DNA of 64,000 bases from Pedococcus bigeumensis (GCF_006438965.1 NZ_RCZM01000008.1:1-64000); one strand, 5' to 3'. Counted from the first letter of the stretch, positions 43,128-52,136 are shown. Translations and numbers: made by a program. The notes: generated by a model not told the origin, from the sequence alone.

Positions 43128-43757
43128 ATGAACGCACACGATTCGGTCGACACGAACGGCCAAGGCACAGACCCCACCCGAGGTCTGGCACAGCGCACCG
43201 CGACCACCATCACGCAGCTGTGGGCCCAGGACGGGCCGCCGCTGGCCGGTCCCGTGCGGATGTGGGAGCCGGAGCGCGTGCTCGCCACCTGCGCGCAGGT
43301 GCACCAGTCCTGGCCGGGACGCCCGCGTGGCCGGTTCGCGACCGCATCGGTGCAGCGGCTGCTGGGCGCCGTCATCGGGTACGGACGCATCCTGCACCCC
43401 CCACTGGGCTGGATCCTCGTTTCGGGCGGTAACACCACCGAGTCCGGGTCGGCCCCAGCTCTGGTGTGGAAGAACGACGCGACCAGCACCCTGGTGGTCG
43501 ACGTGCTGCGCGCCCCGGTGCAGTGCGCCTCCCTGCTCGACGACGCGGCGCGGCATGCGCTGAACACGTGGACGTCAACGCAGCACGTTGCAGCCACCCG
43601 TGTCGTGGACCTGCACGCACCCCGGCGCACCCTGGTGCTGACGAACGACAGCGTTGACCCCAGCTTTGAGGCGCGCCCCGAGACGCTGTGGACCGCCCTC
43701 GAGCCCGCCGCAGCATCGGTCGCTGGCTCGCTTGCGACCGTCCTGGTGGTGGCCTGA
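43128..43757 (+). CDS. First gene of transposition operon, unknown function (tnsA position)
   Basis: A 209-residue protein, with AGGAGCAG before the ATG. It has alternating hydrophobic strands in the middle (SAPALVWKNDATSTLVVDVL) and again later (ATRVVDLHAPRRTLVLTND). I find no convincing PD-(D/E)xK motif, so it cannot be called TnsA although it occupies that place. Its stop overlaps the transposase ATG by one base (TGATG), the first of five coupled junctions. Possible roles are end recognition, second-strand cleavage or regulation. Confidence 0.7.
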   Translation: MNAHDSVDTNGQGTDPTRGLAQRTATTITQLWAQDGPPLAGPVRMWEPERVLATCAQVHQSWPGRPRGRFATASVQRLLGAVIGYGRILHPPLGWILVSGGNTTESGSAPALVWKNDATSTLVVDVLRAPVQCASLLDDAARHALNTWTSTQHVAATRVVDLHAPRRTLVLTNDSVDPSFEARPETLWTALEPAAASVAGSLATVLVVA

Positions 43758-45298
43758 TGCTTCCGCTGAGCCAGCGCACCGCTGCCGTCTCCATGCTCAC
43801 CGCCCAAGCGCGCCCCGACGGGTCGGTACCCAGGACCGCCGTTCACCAGGTCGCCGCCGCCTTCGGCATCTCACCGCGCCAGACGCAGCGCTACTGGTCC
43901 GCGCACCGAGCCAGTCTGACCGGAACCGGCACCGCGGGGCTCGACGACGTGCTCGACGAGGTCACCACCTTGGCCGGTGACCCGCAGCTGGCGGTGAACC
44001 GGTGGTGGTATCACCCGGAGGTGCTGTCCGCCCTTGCGGCCAACAGCACCCTGAAGGACGCCTGGCAGCAGCTGCAGTCGCACGCCGATATCGACGTTCC
44101 CGGGTACCCCGCCTTCACGCGGACCATGAAGAAGAAGACCGACTCGGCCCTGTACGCCACGGTGGCCCGCCGCGGTGGCCGTGAAGGTTTCATCAACAAC
44201 AGCCTGTTCCTGACGTACACCGCGCCGCACCGCAACGCCGTCTGGCAGGCCGACGCGCAGGAGATTCCGGTGGACGTCACCACCGAGACCGGCGTGGGTC
44301 GGGTCAAGCCGTGGCAGACGACGTTCATCGACGACGCCACCCGCGTGGTCGTCGCCACAGTCATCACCGCAACTCAGCCTCGCGCCGATGACGTCGTCGC
44401 CGCGATTGCAGCCGGCGTCCGGGGCCAGCAGCTGCCCGACGGCACGCGCATCGGCGGCCTGCCCGAGACCATCCGGTGGGACAACGGCAAGGAGTTCCTC
44501 AACGAGGCTGTCACGACCGCGTGCGCTCGTCTGGGCATCAGCCCACAGGCGTGCACCCCGTACACCCCGTGGCAGAAGGGCAAGATTGAGCGCTGGCACC
44601 TCAGCAGCCAGGCCGAGTGCTACGACCGTCTGCCAGGCGCCACCCACGGTCCCAAGACGTTCACCGGGCGGCAGCCGTGGCGCAACACCCTGGGACAGGT
44701 GCTGACGCTTCAGACCCTCACGATGCACGCCCTCGCCTGGGTGCAGCAGTACAACAACGACCGGGTCCACGAGGCCCTTGGGTGCACCCCTGCCGCGAAG
44801 TGGGCGCAGGACACGACGCCCCTGGTCTTCGTTGACCCGGCAGTCCTGCACCAGTTCTCCCTCGCGGCGCCCCGCCCCCGCACCGTCAACCGCGACGGCA
44901 TCAGCGTCGGCAACATCAAGTACCTCGCCTCCGAGCTCGGCTCCATCGTGCGTCGCAAGGTCGAGGTGCGGGTCCTACCCCACGACACCTCCGTCATCGC
45001 CGTGTTCTACGAGGGCAAGTACCTGTGCGAGGCGTACCCCGCCGCTGGGCTCGACGCCGACGAGCGTCGCCGCATCCTGGCCGGGCGCCGCGAGACGTAC
45101 GCGACTGCCCGCGCCCACATCAACGACGCGGCCCGCTCCCGCACCCAGCGAGCCCGGACCGCAGCCACCGACGCCGCAGTCGACGCCGAACTGGCAGGCA
45201 GGCGCAAGCCGGTGCGGGAGGCGAACGACTGGGACATCGCCCCCGACGACGACGCCCTGCTGGCTCTGGACGACGCCCAGGAAGGACTCGGCCAGTGA
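43757..45298 (+). CDS. DDE transposase, TnsB/MuA/TniA-like
   Basis: A 513-residue transposase. Residues 26-50 form an HTH (AFGISPRQTQRYW). The RNase-H-like core shows the DDE triad as D166 (WQADAQEIPVDV), D242 (RWDNGKEF) and E278 (WQKGKIERWH). A Mu-type C-terminal beta-barrel domain follows (VLPHDTSVIAVFYEGKYLCE), then a basic helical tail. It should bind the CGAGTTG repeats in the element ends and join them to target DNA. The start ATG 43757 overlaps the previous stop; the ATPase gene GTG overlaps its own stop. Confidence 0.9.
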   Translation: MLPLSQRTAAVSMLTAQARPDGSVPRTAVHQVAAAFGISPRQTQRYWSAHRASLTGTGTAGLDDVLDEVTTLAGDPQLAVNRWWYHPEVLSALAANSTLKDAWQQLQSHADIDVPGYPAFTRTMKKKTDSALYATVARRGGREGFINNSLFLTYTAPHRNAVWQADAQEIPVDVTTETGVGRVKPWQTTFIDDATRVVVATVITATQPRADDVVAAIAAGVRGQQLPDGTRIGGLPETIRWDNGKEFLNEAVTTACARLGISPQACTPYTPWQKGKIERWHLSSQAECYDRLPGATHGPKTFTGRQPWRNTLGQVLTLQTLTMHALAWVQQYNNDRVHEALGCTPAAKWAQDTTPLVFVDPAVLHQFSLAAPRPRTVNRDGISVGNIKYLASELGSIVRRKVEVRVLPHDTSVIAVFYEGKYLCEAYPAAGLDADERRRILAGRRETYATARAHINDAARSRTQRARTAATDAAVDAELAGRRKPVREANDWDIAPDDDALLALDDAQEGLGQ

Positions 45299-46035
45299 GC
45301 ACTCTGAGCAGTTCGGCCGGCCTGGTGCTGGCGTCGGTGCCGACCAAGGCGTTCCGCAAAGCCCAGCTCGGGCTCGCAGCAACAGTGCGCAGCAACGACA
45401 TCGCCGCCGTCTACGGCCCTCCCGGCAGCGGCAAGACCCACGCGGTCCGGCACTTCATCAGCCACGACCCGGTGATGACTGGTCGGCGAAGCCACTGGCT
45501 GCAGATGTCCTACCGGCCGACCCCCAAGGAGCTCGCGTACCGGCTCACCGCCGAGATGGGCGCCAACCCACGCGGGCGCACTCAGTACGAACTGGTCGAC
45601 CTCATCGTCGAACAGCTCAAGGGCAGCAACGACGTGCTGGTCATCGACGAAGCCCACCACCTGCCCGGCGCCGGGCTTCAGCAGCTGCGGTACCTGCACG
45701 ACCGCGGCAACTCCAGCTGGGCGCTGCTCCTGGTGGGCTCCGACATTGGCAAGGCGCTCAAGAGCGCCGGGGAGCTGCGCAGCCGCGTCAGTGCGGCGAT
45801 GTCGTTCGGCCCGCTGACCGACGAAGACCTCGTCGTGGCGCTGCGGCGCTTGCACCCCGCCCTGGACGCCCTCAGCAACGACACCCTGCGCGACATCGAC
45901 GACAAGTTCCCGCGCGGCAACTTCCGCGACTGGGTCCACTTCACCCAGCACGCCACACGACTGGCCGCCGGCGGCCCCATCACGCCACAGGTCATCGCCG
46001 CCACCCTGTCCCTCTGCCTTGGACCCACCCGATGA
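45295..46035 (+). CDS. AAA ATPase, TnsC/TniB/MuB-like
   Basis: A 246-residue ATPase with Walker A GPPGSGKT (residues 41-48), Walker B VLVIDEAHH (114-122) and a sensor region (WALLLVGSDIGKALK, then LRSRVSAAMSF). In Tn7- and Mu-type elements such proteins bind target DNA and recruit the transposase. Short like TniB rather than the longer Tn7 TnsC. GTG start within GTGA overlap. It is followed by the 449-aa unknown gene, again with an ATGA overlap. Confidence 0.9.
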   Translation: MSTLSSSAGLVLASVPTKAFRKAQLGLAATVRSNDIAAVYGPPGSGKTHAVRHFISHDPVMTGRRSHWLQMSYRPTPKELAYRLTAEMGANPRGRTQYELVDLIVEQLKGSNDVLVIDEAHHLPGAGLQQLRYLHDRGNSSWALLLVGSDIGKALKSAGELRSRVSAAMSFGPLTDEDLVVALRRLHPALDALSNDTLRDIDDKFPRGNFRDWVHFTQHATRLAAGGPITPQVIAATLSLCLGPTR

Positions 46036-47381
46036 ACACCACAACCACAACGTCCTCATCGGCGGTCGGGACCCGCGAAGCGTTGCTCGCTCAGAGCGGA
46101 GGACTCGTTGCAGTCCACGACTTCGACGGCGTGCTGGCCCGGCTGTCCCTGCCCGCCCTCAACGACCCAGAGGCCGGGCTGGCCGCGTTCCAAGTCCGTC
46201 CCGGGACCCGACGGGCCGCGTGGCTGCCCGCTGACCTTCACACCGCGCTCGGTGCCGACCAAGGACTGACCGGTTGGGGTCGGGCCGGCGAAGGCGACTG
46301 GACCCAGGTCACCGTCGCTGCCCTCGCCCAGCGCATCGGACACATTCTGGTCCTGGATGCGTGGCTGCTGACCCCAGCGCTCCTGGGTGAGCTGCTGACC
46401 AACGTGCAAGCCACCGGTGCCGCCGTCTGGCTCGTAGGCCGCGGCGCCCTCAGCGACGACCAACGCGACGTCCTCACCGACTGGGTCACCGACCTCACCG
46501 ACCCCCACACGTTCCTGAACGCCTGGGCCGACCGACCCGGCCTCGTCACCGAACCCGGCACTCCTGCCCGCCCGGCCTCCCTGTCGGTCACAGCGACCGC
46601 CAACGTCGCCGCCGACCCTTGGCCGCACCAGGTCCCAGACGCGGACTTCACCACGTTCCGCGCCACCTGCCGCGACCTGCTCACCCCCGAGCAGTTCAGT
46701 GCCGTCGACGACCACCTCCGCGCCACCGCTGTCGCAGCCCGTGACTGGTTCGCCACCCACCTCGCCCGGGACACGCACACCGACGCAGAGTCGGTGGCCC
46801 GACACCTGCACCAGGTCTGGCAGGACTCCCCCACCGTGCCGCACTTCCTCACCTCCATCCGCGCCTACCAGGTGGCTGCGTTCTCACTGGGGTGGGTCCT
46901 CCAGGTCAACAACGCCCAGCTCCTTGGGACCGCCAACGTCAGCCCTCGCCGCGCGGCACGAACGCCCGCACTGTGGGCTCGCCTCGGCGGCTACGCGAGC
47001 CCACACCGAGGAGCCATCTGTGCGCTGGCCGGTGCCGGCATCGACGTCGCCGACCAGGGCAACGTCCTGCTCGAGTCCGTCATCGACGCCGGACGAATCG
47101 TCATCCTGCCCACCGGGCGGCGCGTCCACATCGAGGACGGCGCCCACCGCTACGTCCACGCGCAGAAGCTGGCCCGGCTCATGAACGGCGCCGCCAACGA
47201 CGAACCCCTCATCGCTGACGCGGACGGTCGGCCCCTGGTCCAACGCGCCATCGCCACAGTCCTGAACACCGCCCGCCTCGAGCTCGGGCTCAACCTCACC
47301 GGCCTGCGCTCGGAACGCCGCTCCCCCACCGGCGACCGCTGGTACACCCGGTGGGGCATCAGCATCCAGGAACTGACATGA
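46032..47381 (+). CDS. 449-aa unknown protein, candidate target-selection factor
   Basis: Unrecognised. The N-terminal third contains alternating strands (VAVHDFDGVLARLSLPAL, HILVLDAWLL, AAVWLVGRGALSDDQRDV). The C-terminal third is helical with conserved-looking blocks (SPHRGAICALAGAGIDVADQ, RIVILPTGRRVHIEDG, RPLVQRAIATVLNTARLELG). No zinc-finger cysteines of the TniQ/TnsD type are present. Since the operon already has a transposase and an ATPase, this is the best candidate for the protein that directs insertion to nrdJ; that is inference from position alone. Confidence 0.75.
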   Translation: MNTTTTTSSSAVGTREALLAQSGGLVAVHDFDGVLARLSLPALNDPEAGLAAFQVRPGTRRAAWLPADLHTALGADQGLTGWGRAGEGDWTQVTVAALAQRIGHILVLDAWLLTPALLGELLTNVQATGAAVWLVGRGALSDDQRDVLTDWVTDLTDPHTFLNAWADRPGLVTEPGTPARPASLSVTATANVAADPWPHQVPDADFTTFRATCRDLLTPEQFSAVDDHLRATAVAARDWFATHLARDTHTDAESVARHLHQVWQDSPTVPHFLTSIRAYQVAAFSLGWVLQVNNAQLLGTANVSPRRAARTPALWARLGGYASPHRGAICALAGAGIDVADQGNVLLESVIDAGRIVILPTGRRVHIEDGAHRYVHAQKLARLMNGAANDEPLIADADGRPLVQRAIATVLNTARLELGLNLTGLRSERRSPTGDRWYTRWGISIQELT

Positions 47382-48175
47382 CCACCCACCAGCCACCACG
47401 CCTGTCCCGAGACCGCATCCGCCACCGGCGCCTCGAGCTCGGACTGTCCGAACGAGACGTCGCCGCGCACTGCGGCGTCAGCACCGCCGTCATCCGCAGC
47501 ATCGAAGCAGGCCGCGTCGACGCCGACCTCACCCTCGGCCAGCTCGCCAAGGTCGGTGCCGTCCTCGGCCTCGACCTGCCCGAGCTCCTGAACACCCACG
47601 CCATTCCCCAGCCCGAACAGGAGTGCCCGGCCCCGGCCGGTGCTGACGACGACGTCGCCAAGGTCGGCTCGTTGCTGGCCGACGTCCGAGTCCTGGTCCC
47701 TGTCGAAGGGCTCGCCGACGCCCTCAACTGGGACCTCACCCGCACCCACGCCGCCCTCGACCGCCTCGACGCAGCCCTGCGTCCCGCCGGGCTGCGTCTT
47801 CACCAGCTACACCACGACGTGCGCATCGCCCGCACCGTCACCACCGTGGACCCGCAGACGCTCGAGGACATGTGGCGCATCCACCTCTCACGCCGCAGCC
47901 TGACCATCGCCCAGGTCCGGCTGCTCAAACAGATCCGAGACGGCGTCGTCCCGCTCGCCAGCAACAAGGACACGCAGAAGGTGCGGCTACCCGAACTCCG
48001 CAACGCCGGCCTCATCGCAGCGGCAGCGGCCGAGTCCGGTTCCACCGCCAAATGGGACCTGACCGACGACGTGCGGTTCAGCCTGCTGCTCGACGAACTG
48101 CCAACCACCGCGGACGTCCACGCCCCACCCAAGCCTGTACCCGCCCACCGAAGAGCCGCCGGGAGACCTCGATGA
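47378..48175 (+). CDS. XRE-type helix-turn-helix protein of the transposition operon
   Basis: A 265-residue protein. Residues about 10-65 form an XRE HTH (RIRHRRLELGLSERDVAAHC, then GVSTAVIRSIEAGRVDADLT). The rest has two further helical, winged-helix-like regions (ALNWDLTRTHAALDRLDAAL; TIAQVRLLKQIRDGVVPLAS). ATG overlaps the previous stop. Two or more DNA-binding modules in one chain could make it either a regulator or a sequence-specific target binder, and it competes with the 449-aa protein for the TnsD-like role. Confidence 0.75.
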   Translation: MTTHQPPRLSRDRIRHRRLELGLSERDVAAHCGVSTAVIRSIEAGRVDADLTLGQLAKVGAVLGLDLPELLNTHAIPQPEQECPAPAGADDDVAKVGSLLADVRVLVPVEGLADALNWDLTRTHAALDRLDAALRPAGLRLHQLHHDVRIARTVTTVDPQTLEDMWRIHLSRRSLTIAQVRLLKQIRDGVVPLASNKDTQKVRLPELRNAGLIAAAAAESGSTAKWDLTDDVRFSLLLDELPTTADVHAPPKPVPAHRRAAGRPR

Positions 48176-48333
48176 GACGCAACCCTGACCGCACGCGCCG
48201 GCTCGTCACCGTGACCCGTACACCGGGGCATCCGCGCCTCACGCTGCGCGGCATCGCCGGTCTGCTCGTCATCGTCCCGTGGCTCATCGGCATCTGGACC
48301 ATCGCGGTCTGGTTGTGGGACCTCTTCGGCTGA
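48172..48333 (+). CDS. 53-aa single-pass membrane protein
   Basis: A basic N-terminus (MRRNPDRTRRLVTVTRTPGH) and one hydrophobic helix (GIAGLLVIVPWLIGIWTIAV). It is coupled to the HTH gene by an ATGA overlap and ends the operon. Function unknown. Confidence 0.6.
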   Translation: MRRNPDRTRRLVTVTRTPGHPRLTLRGIAGLLVIVPWLIGIWTIAVWLWDLFG

Positions 48334-48341
48334 CGTTGCGT

Positions 48342-48357
48342 TCCTGTCCAAACAGGA
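48342..48357 (+). terminator. Small hairpin after the transposition operon
   Basis: TCCTGT and ACAGGA pair around CCAA, 8 nt after the stop. Weak candidate terminator. Confidence 0.3.
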
Positions 48358-48411
48358 TTGGCTGTCGCATTCGCGAGCACGTGAGAGCGCCGTTCTGCCA
48401 CACTCGCACGG

Positions 48412-49716
48412 GTGACGCCCGAGAATTCGGGGTTCGAGCCCCCAGGCGCGGGCTTGCCCTCCTTCGTTGAGACCCCGACTTCACGCGAGGTTCGGGATGC
48501 GTTGGCGCGCAAGCAGGCTCGCGTGTGGCTCACCGGAGTGGCATGGTCCGGCAAGAGTGCCGTCGTGCGTGCCCTGAGTGCTCGTGATTCATCGACGGTG
48601 TTCATACCTGCTCGCGACTTCGCGTCCGTGCAGGACGTCGTGCCGTCATTGCGCTCGGCCAGCCGAGGTGCCCGCAACCTGATCGTGGATGGCCTCGACG
48701 AACTCGGCTCCGGTGTAGATCGTGAGCTTGTTGCATCCATGGATCGGGCCGCAGGGTCGGCCAGCCTCCTCGTCACCAGCAGATGGGCAGAGAGCGACTT
48801 GCCCCCCAATTGGCGCCTGATAGTCATGGAGCCATGGGGTAACGAGACGATCCAACGCGCCGTCATGATGCGACTGCAGGAGCTCGACGCAGCGGTGGAT
48901 GTCGACGCCCTGTACAGCTTGCTCGAACGACTTGGCGCACGTCGCCCTGTACAGGTGGTTGGGGCGGCGGAGGCGTTCATTCGCGGAGGTCTGGCTGCCG
49001 CCGAGCGCTGGCTCAGCGGCGGGGAACCCGGCGAGCCGGAGTTGATGCTTGTCGAAGGCGCAGCCGGGCGGGTGGCCGTGGCGAGGGCCGTCCGCATGCC
49101 AGAGTCGCTTCTGCTCACCCCGACATCGGAGCGGCTTCGCGCCGCGCCACTCGTCACCCTCGGTCGAGCCTCACGAGACTGGTCGGGCGAGATAGCCGAG
49201 TTGGAGGACCTCATCAACGACGCGGCCGTAAAAGAGCAGGACCTTCAGCGGTTTTTCGAACGCAATCCCAACTTCTTGACGGGCATCGAGTATGACCGCG
49301 TCGTGCCTCACCCCGTGTTGGCGCGTGACGGCGATGGACCCCTCATTCCGGACTTCATGCTCGATGTGACTGGGGCTCATGCCGACGTACTCGACTTGAA
49401 ACTACCTACGGCGCCGCTCGTGACGGGGGCGAAGGACCGGCGCCACTTCGGCCGGGCCGTGCGGGATGCCCTCGCACAGGTTCGGGAGTACGGGGCGTAC
49501 TTCGATATCCCCGCCAATCGTGAGAGTGTCCAACAACGGTACGGCCTGCTGGCGTACCGGCCCCAACTGACCGTCGTCATCGGACGCACCCCTGCGCTTG
49601 ACGACCCGCTCCAGCTGCGCCGGCTTTGGGACGACAGGCCCCCCGGGTCGAAGGTCATTACCTATGACGACCTATTGCAGAATGTTAAGCGGCTTGAGCA
49701 GGCAAGGCGACGGTGA
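48412..49716 (+). CDS. P-loop NTPase fused to a Shedu-like (DUF4263) nuclease domain
   Basis: A 434-residue protein. The N-terminal half has Walker A GVAWSGKS (residues 42-49) and Walker B LIVDGLDELG (90-99), a STAND-like pattern. The C-terminal half, from about residue 260, matches Shedu/DUF4263: KEQDLQRFFERNPNFL, IPDFML and ADVLDLKLP, giving a PD-(D/E)xK site of E275, D314, D328 and K330 with Q356 further on. Shedu is a known anti-phage nuclease. The NTPase would be the sensing or regulatory part. GTG 48412 is the first start. It lies alone between the transposition operon and the CBASS-like pair. Confidence 0.7.
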   Translation: MTPENSGFEPPGAGLPSFVETPTSREVRDALARKQARVWLTGVAWSGKSAVVRALSARDSSTVFIPARDFASVQDVVPSLRSASRGARNLIVDGLDELGSGVDRELVASMDRAAGSASLLVTSRWAESDLPPNWRLIVMEPWGNETIQRAVMMRLQELDAAVDVDALYSLLERLGARRPVQVVGAAEAFIRGGLAAAERWLSGGEPGEPELMLVEGAAGRVAVARAVRMPESLLLTPTSERLRAAPLVTLGRASRDWSGEIAELEDLINDAAVKEQDLQRFFERNPNFLTGIEYDRVVPHPVLARDGDGPLIPDFMLDVTGAHADVLDLKLPTAPLVTGAKDRRHFGRAVRDALAQVREYGAYFDIPANRESVQQRYGLLAYRPQLTVVIGRTPALDDPLQLRRLWDDRPPGSKVITYDDLLQNVKRLEQARRR

Positions 49717-49749
49717 CCATAGCCTCCCCGTCGCGTCCGAGCGAGCGGG

Positions 49750-50403
49750 TCAGACACTGAGTCCTCCGGGCGACTGACCCCCCAGGTTGGGCACGCCGCG
49801 AATCGGCGAAGGGGCCGGCAACGCAAGAAGAACGCCGCGCCGGGCGAGCTTGAACCGCAGCAGGGGGGCGGGGAACACCCATCGACGCCACCCGAACCGG
49901 TATCGCAGCGCGGCACACCACAGGTCTACGAAGCGCTGAACGTCGACGTGCGGCATCGGCTGTCCGTCGGAGAGCACCATGCCAGCCCCGGTCGTCGCTG
50001 GCGCCCGCCGCCATGCGGCCTGAGTCGCCTCGGCGACCTGAGGACGCAGCTGCGCGGTGATGGCTGAGTAGACCTCGCTCATCACAACGGACTCCCCGAC
50101 CACCCAGGCACGCCTGCATTCCAGCGCTTCCTGTGCGTCGTGGGCGCGGCCCACCAGCTCGGCACCGACGTTGGGTTCGTTGGACGTGCGGCGGGCGACG
50201 CGGTACGGGAACTCGCCCCAGGCCACGAGGACCGCAGTGCTGTCCGCGTACCCGTCGCGTACTCGCTCATCGCGTTTGGCTCCACGTTCGAACAGCTTGG
50301 TGACCAGGACGGTCACCACGCCGCTGGTCAGGATGGCGGTGAGGATGACCCAACCGGCACCCTTGCCGTCGTCACCGATGATGGCTCGGAGGACGTCGTT
50401 CAT
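49750..50403 (-). CDS. Single-pass membrane protein, candidate CBASS effector
   Basis: A 217-residue protein with one membrane helix at residues 17-37 (GWVILTAILTSGVVTVLVTK) followed by a charged cytoplasmic domain (ERGAKRDERVRD...). Its ATG overlaps the stop of the cyclase gene by ATGA, so the two are made together. In CBASS systems a membrane protein next to the cyclase usually kills the infected cell by breaching the membrane. I do not recognise its soluble domain, so the effector role is inference. Confidence 0.55.
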   Translation of the reverse strand: MNDVLRAIIGDDGKGAGWVILTAILTSGVVTVLVTKLFERGAKRDERVRDGYADSTAVLVAWGEFPYRVARRTSNEPNVGAELVGRAHDAQEALECRRAWVVGESVVMSEVYSAITAQLRPQVAEATQAAWRRAPATTGAGMVLSDGQPMPHVDVQRFVDLWCAALRYRFGWRRWVFPAPLLRFKLARRGVLLALPAPSPIRGVPNLGGQSPGGLSV

Positions 50404-51992
50404 CGTGACCACTTCTTGAGGGCGTCGCGCATGGCCTGGTTGGCGACCGGCCACACCACACCGTTCTGCGGGTTGCCGTGCGGGAGCTCTTCCCCGGGCC
50501 ACTGCCCCTCACGGCGGAACGCCTCCTCGGACAGCACATGCAGGCGCACCCTCGTCAGCAGGTCCTCCAGCCCGTCGTCCCACAGCCAGAGCAGGGCGGG
50601 GTCGTCGCCGGGGTACTGCAGGCACAGCATCCGCGGGTCGAAGTCGTTGCGGTGACGCCAGGTCCGCCCGCGCCCGCTGACCGGGTACACCATCACCTTG
50701 CGCTCGCGCGTCACGACCACGCGAACCCGTTCCGCCGGGTACCCCTCCGCGGCGGCTTCGGGCAGGGGAAGGAGGTCCAGCTCGAGCTTGACCGCGAGCC
50801 CGTTGCTGAGTGGGCGACCCACGACGTTCGCCGCCCCCCACACCACGGCGCCGGAGGCGACGTCCTTGGCAACGCGGGCAGGGTCAGCCAGCAGGTCATC
50901 CATCGACGGTGCCGAGGCTTCGACCTTCGAGCGCGTGGAGGCCAGCGAGGTGGTGGGCAGGGTGCTGACCTCGTCGACGGCGACCGCGCGCCAGGGGCGG
51001 GCCGGGCGCGCGTTCCCGGCGGCCGTGGTCAGCAGGCCGTCCGCGGTCACGGCCCCACCGACCTGACCGATGGTCTTCAGACGCTCCGCGAAGCTGACGT
51101 CAGTCTGGGGGAACAGGTCACCGAAGACGTCGCGCCAGGCGTGCACGGCCGCGACCGGGTCGCCTGCGTTCTCCAAGCGCACCGCTTCGACGGCCTTGTG
51201 CCGGTTCTCTGCGAAGAACCGGAGGACCTGTGCGCGTTCGGCACCGGACCACTTGCCGGTCAGGTCGTCCTGCGCGAGCCCGGCGTACCACCCCGACAGC
51301 TTGTCCACGGCGACGGTGAAGATGGCGACCATGGCCTGCTGCGGCGCCATCTTCTTGGTGACCGCCTCGTAGGCAATGGACTCCACCAGCAGTCCGCAGA
51401 CCAGCCCTTTGACCTCCGCGTCCCGGTCGAGGGAGTGCTTCGCCTGCCGGACCTGGTTGACCCAGACCCCACCGCAGTCCTGGTTGCGTGCGGCGACCTT
51501 GTCGCGCAGCAGCCGTACGTCGGACAGCTTGGTCCACTGGTCCTTCTCGCGGTCCGCGATGTAGAGCCAGCCGTCGTCGGGGCTCTCGGTCTCGAACGCC
51601 GGCACCAGGTCGACCGTGAAGTCCAGCCCGGGGATGGTCAGCTGGAGGGCGTGCGCGTGTTCCTCGTCCACGTCGAAGGCGACCCCGGGCAGGATGTTCG
51701 CAGCGACGATGGCCTTACGGAACTCGTCCATGGCCCACTGGGACATGCCGGGCTCGGTGCGGTGCTCCGCCAGGCGGTCCGGCAGGACCACGACCATGTC
51801 GACGTCCTTGAGCGGCGGGCGCATGGTCTTGCGGCCGAACGACCCCTGGAGCAGCCGGGACTGCAGCAGGCCCGCATCCCGCAGGCACTGCTCCAGGTCG
51901 GCGGCAACGTCGCGCGCCTGCTGGGTAACTGCCGGGTCAAGCTTCAACTTCTTGTCGAACGCCTTGAAGGCGTCAAAAACCTTGTCAGTCAT
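50400..51992 (-). CDS. CD-NTase (CBASS cyclase) with C-terminal E2-like domain
   Basis: A 530-residue protein. The N-terminal half is a CD-NTase nucleotidyltransferase: G50-S51 (QGSFGRKT), metal aspartates D63 and D65 (KDVDMVVVL) and D128 (FTVDLVPAF). Residues about 400-510 look like a ubiquitin-E2 fold: a beta region, then MLCLQY with C457 as possible catalytic cysteine, and the WPGEELPHG tail often seen in bacterial E2-like proteins. In short type II CBASS the cyclase and E2 are separate genes; here they seem fused. ATG 51992 has AGGAGA at a good distance. It is coupled to a membrane effector gene. Confidence 0.65.
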   Translation of the reverse strand: MTDKVFDAFKAFDKKLKLDPAVTQQARDVAADLEQCLRDAGLLQSRLLQGSFGRKTMRPPLKDVDMVVVLPDRLAEHRTEPGMSQWAMDEFRKAIVAANILPGVAFDVDEEHAHALQLTIPGLDFTVDLVPAFETESPDDGWLYIADREKDQWTKLSDVRLLRDKVAARNQDCGGVWVNQVRQAKHSLDRDAEVKGLVCGLLVESIAYEAVTKKMAPQQAMVAIFTVAVDKLSGWYAGLAQDDLTGKWSGAERAQVLRFFAENRHKAVEAVRLENAGDPVAAVHAWRDVFGDLFPQTDVSFAERLKTIGQVGGAVTADGLLTTAAGNARPARPWRAVAVDEVSTLPTTSLASTRSKVEASAPSMDDLLADPARVAKDVASGAVVWGAANVVGRPLSNGLAVKLELDLLPLPEAAAEGYPAERVRVVVTRERKVMVYPVSGRGRTWRHRNDFDPRMLCLQYPGDDPALLWLWDDGLEDLLTRVRLHVLSEEAFRREGQWPGEELPHGNPQNGVVWPVANQAMRDALKKWSR

Positions 51993-52099
51993 CAGAATTC
52001 TCCTGTCGAAAGTGACTCGTTTAACACGTCGATATCTGGACGCGAACGACAGGAACGTGGTCTGATGTACTTGGAAATTTGCAGACTTCGTTCTGCCGA

Positions 52100-52136
52100 C
52101 GATGCGCCCGGTTCCAGCCGGGCGCATCGTGCTTTT
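52100..52136 (+). terminator. Rho-independent terminator on the plus strand
   Basis: CGATGCGCCCGG (52100-52111) pairs perfectly with CCGGGCGCATCG (52118-52129) around 6 nt and is followed by TGCTTTT. No plus-strand gene precedes it, so it may end a short RNA transcribed away from the cyclase gene. Confidence 0.55.

Noticed and set aside
43128-43757. Calling the first operon gene tnsA
   Set aside because: Its position fits, but I could not find a convincing PD-(D/E)xK active site.
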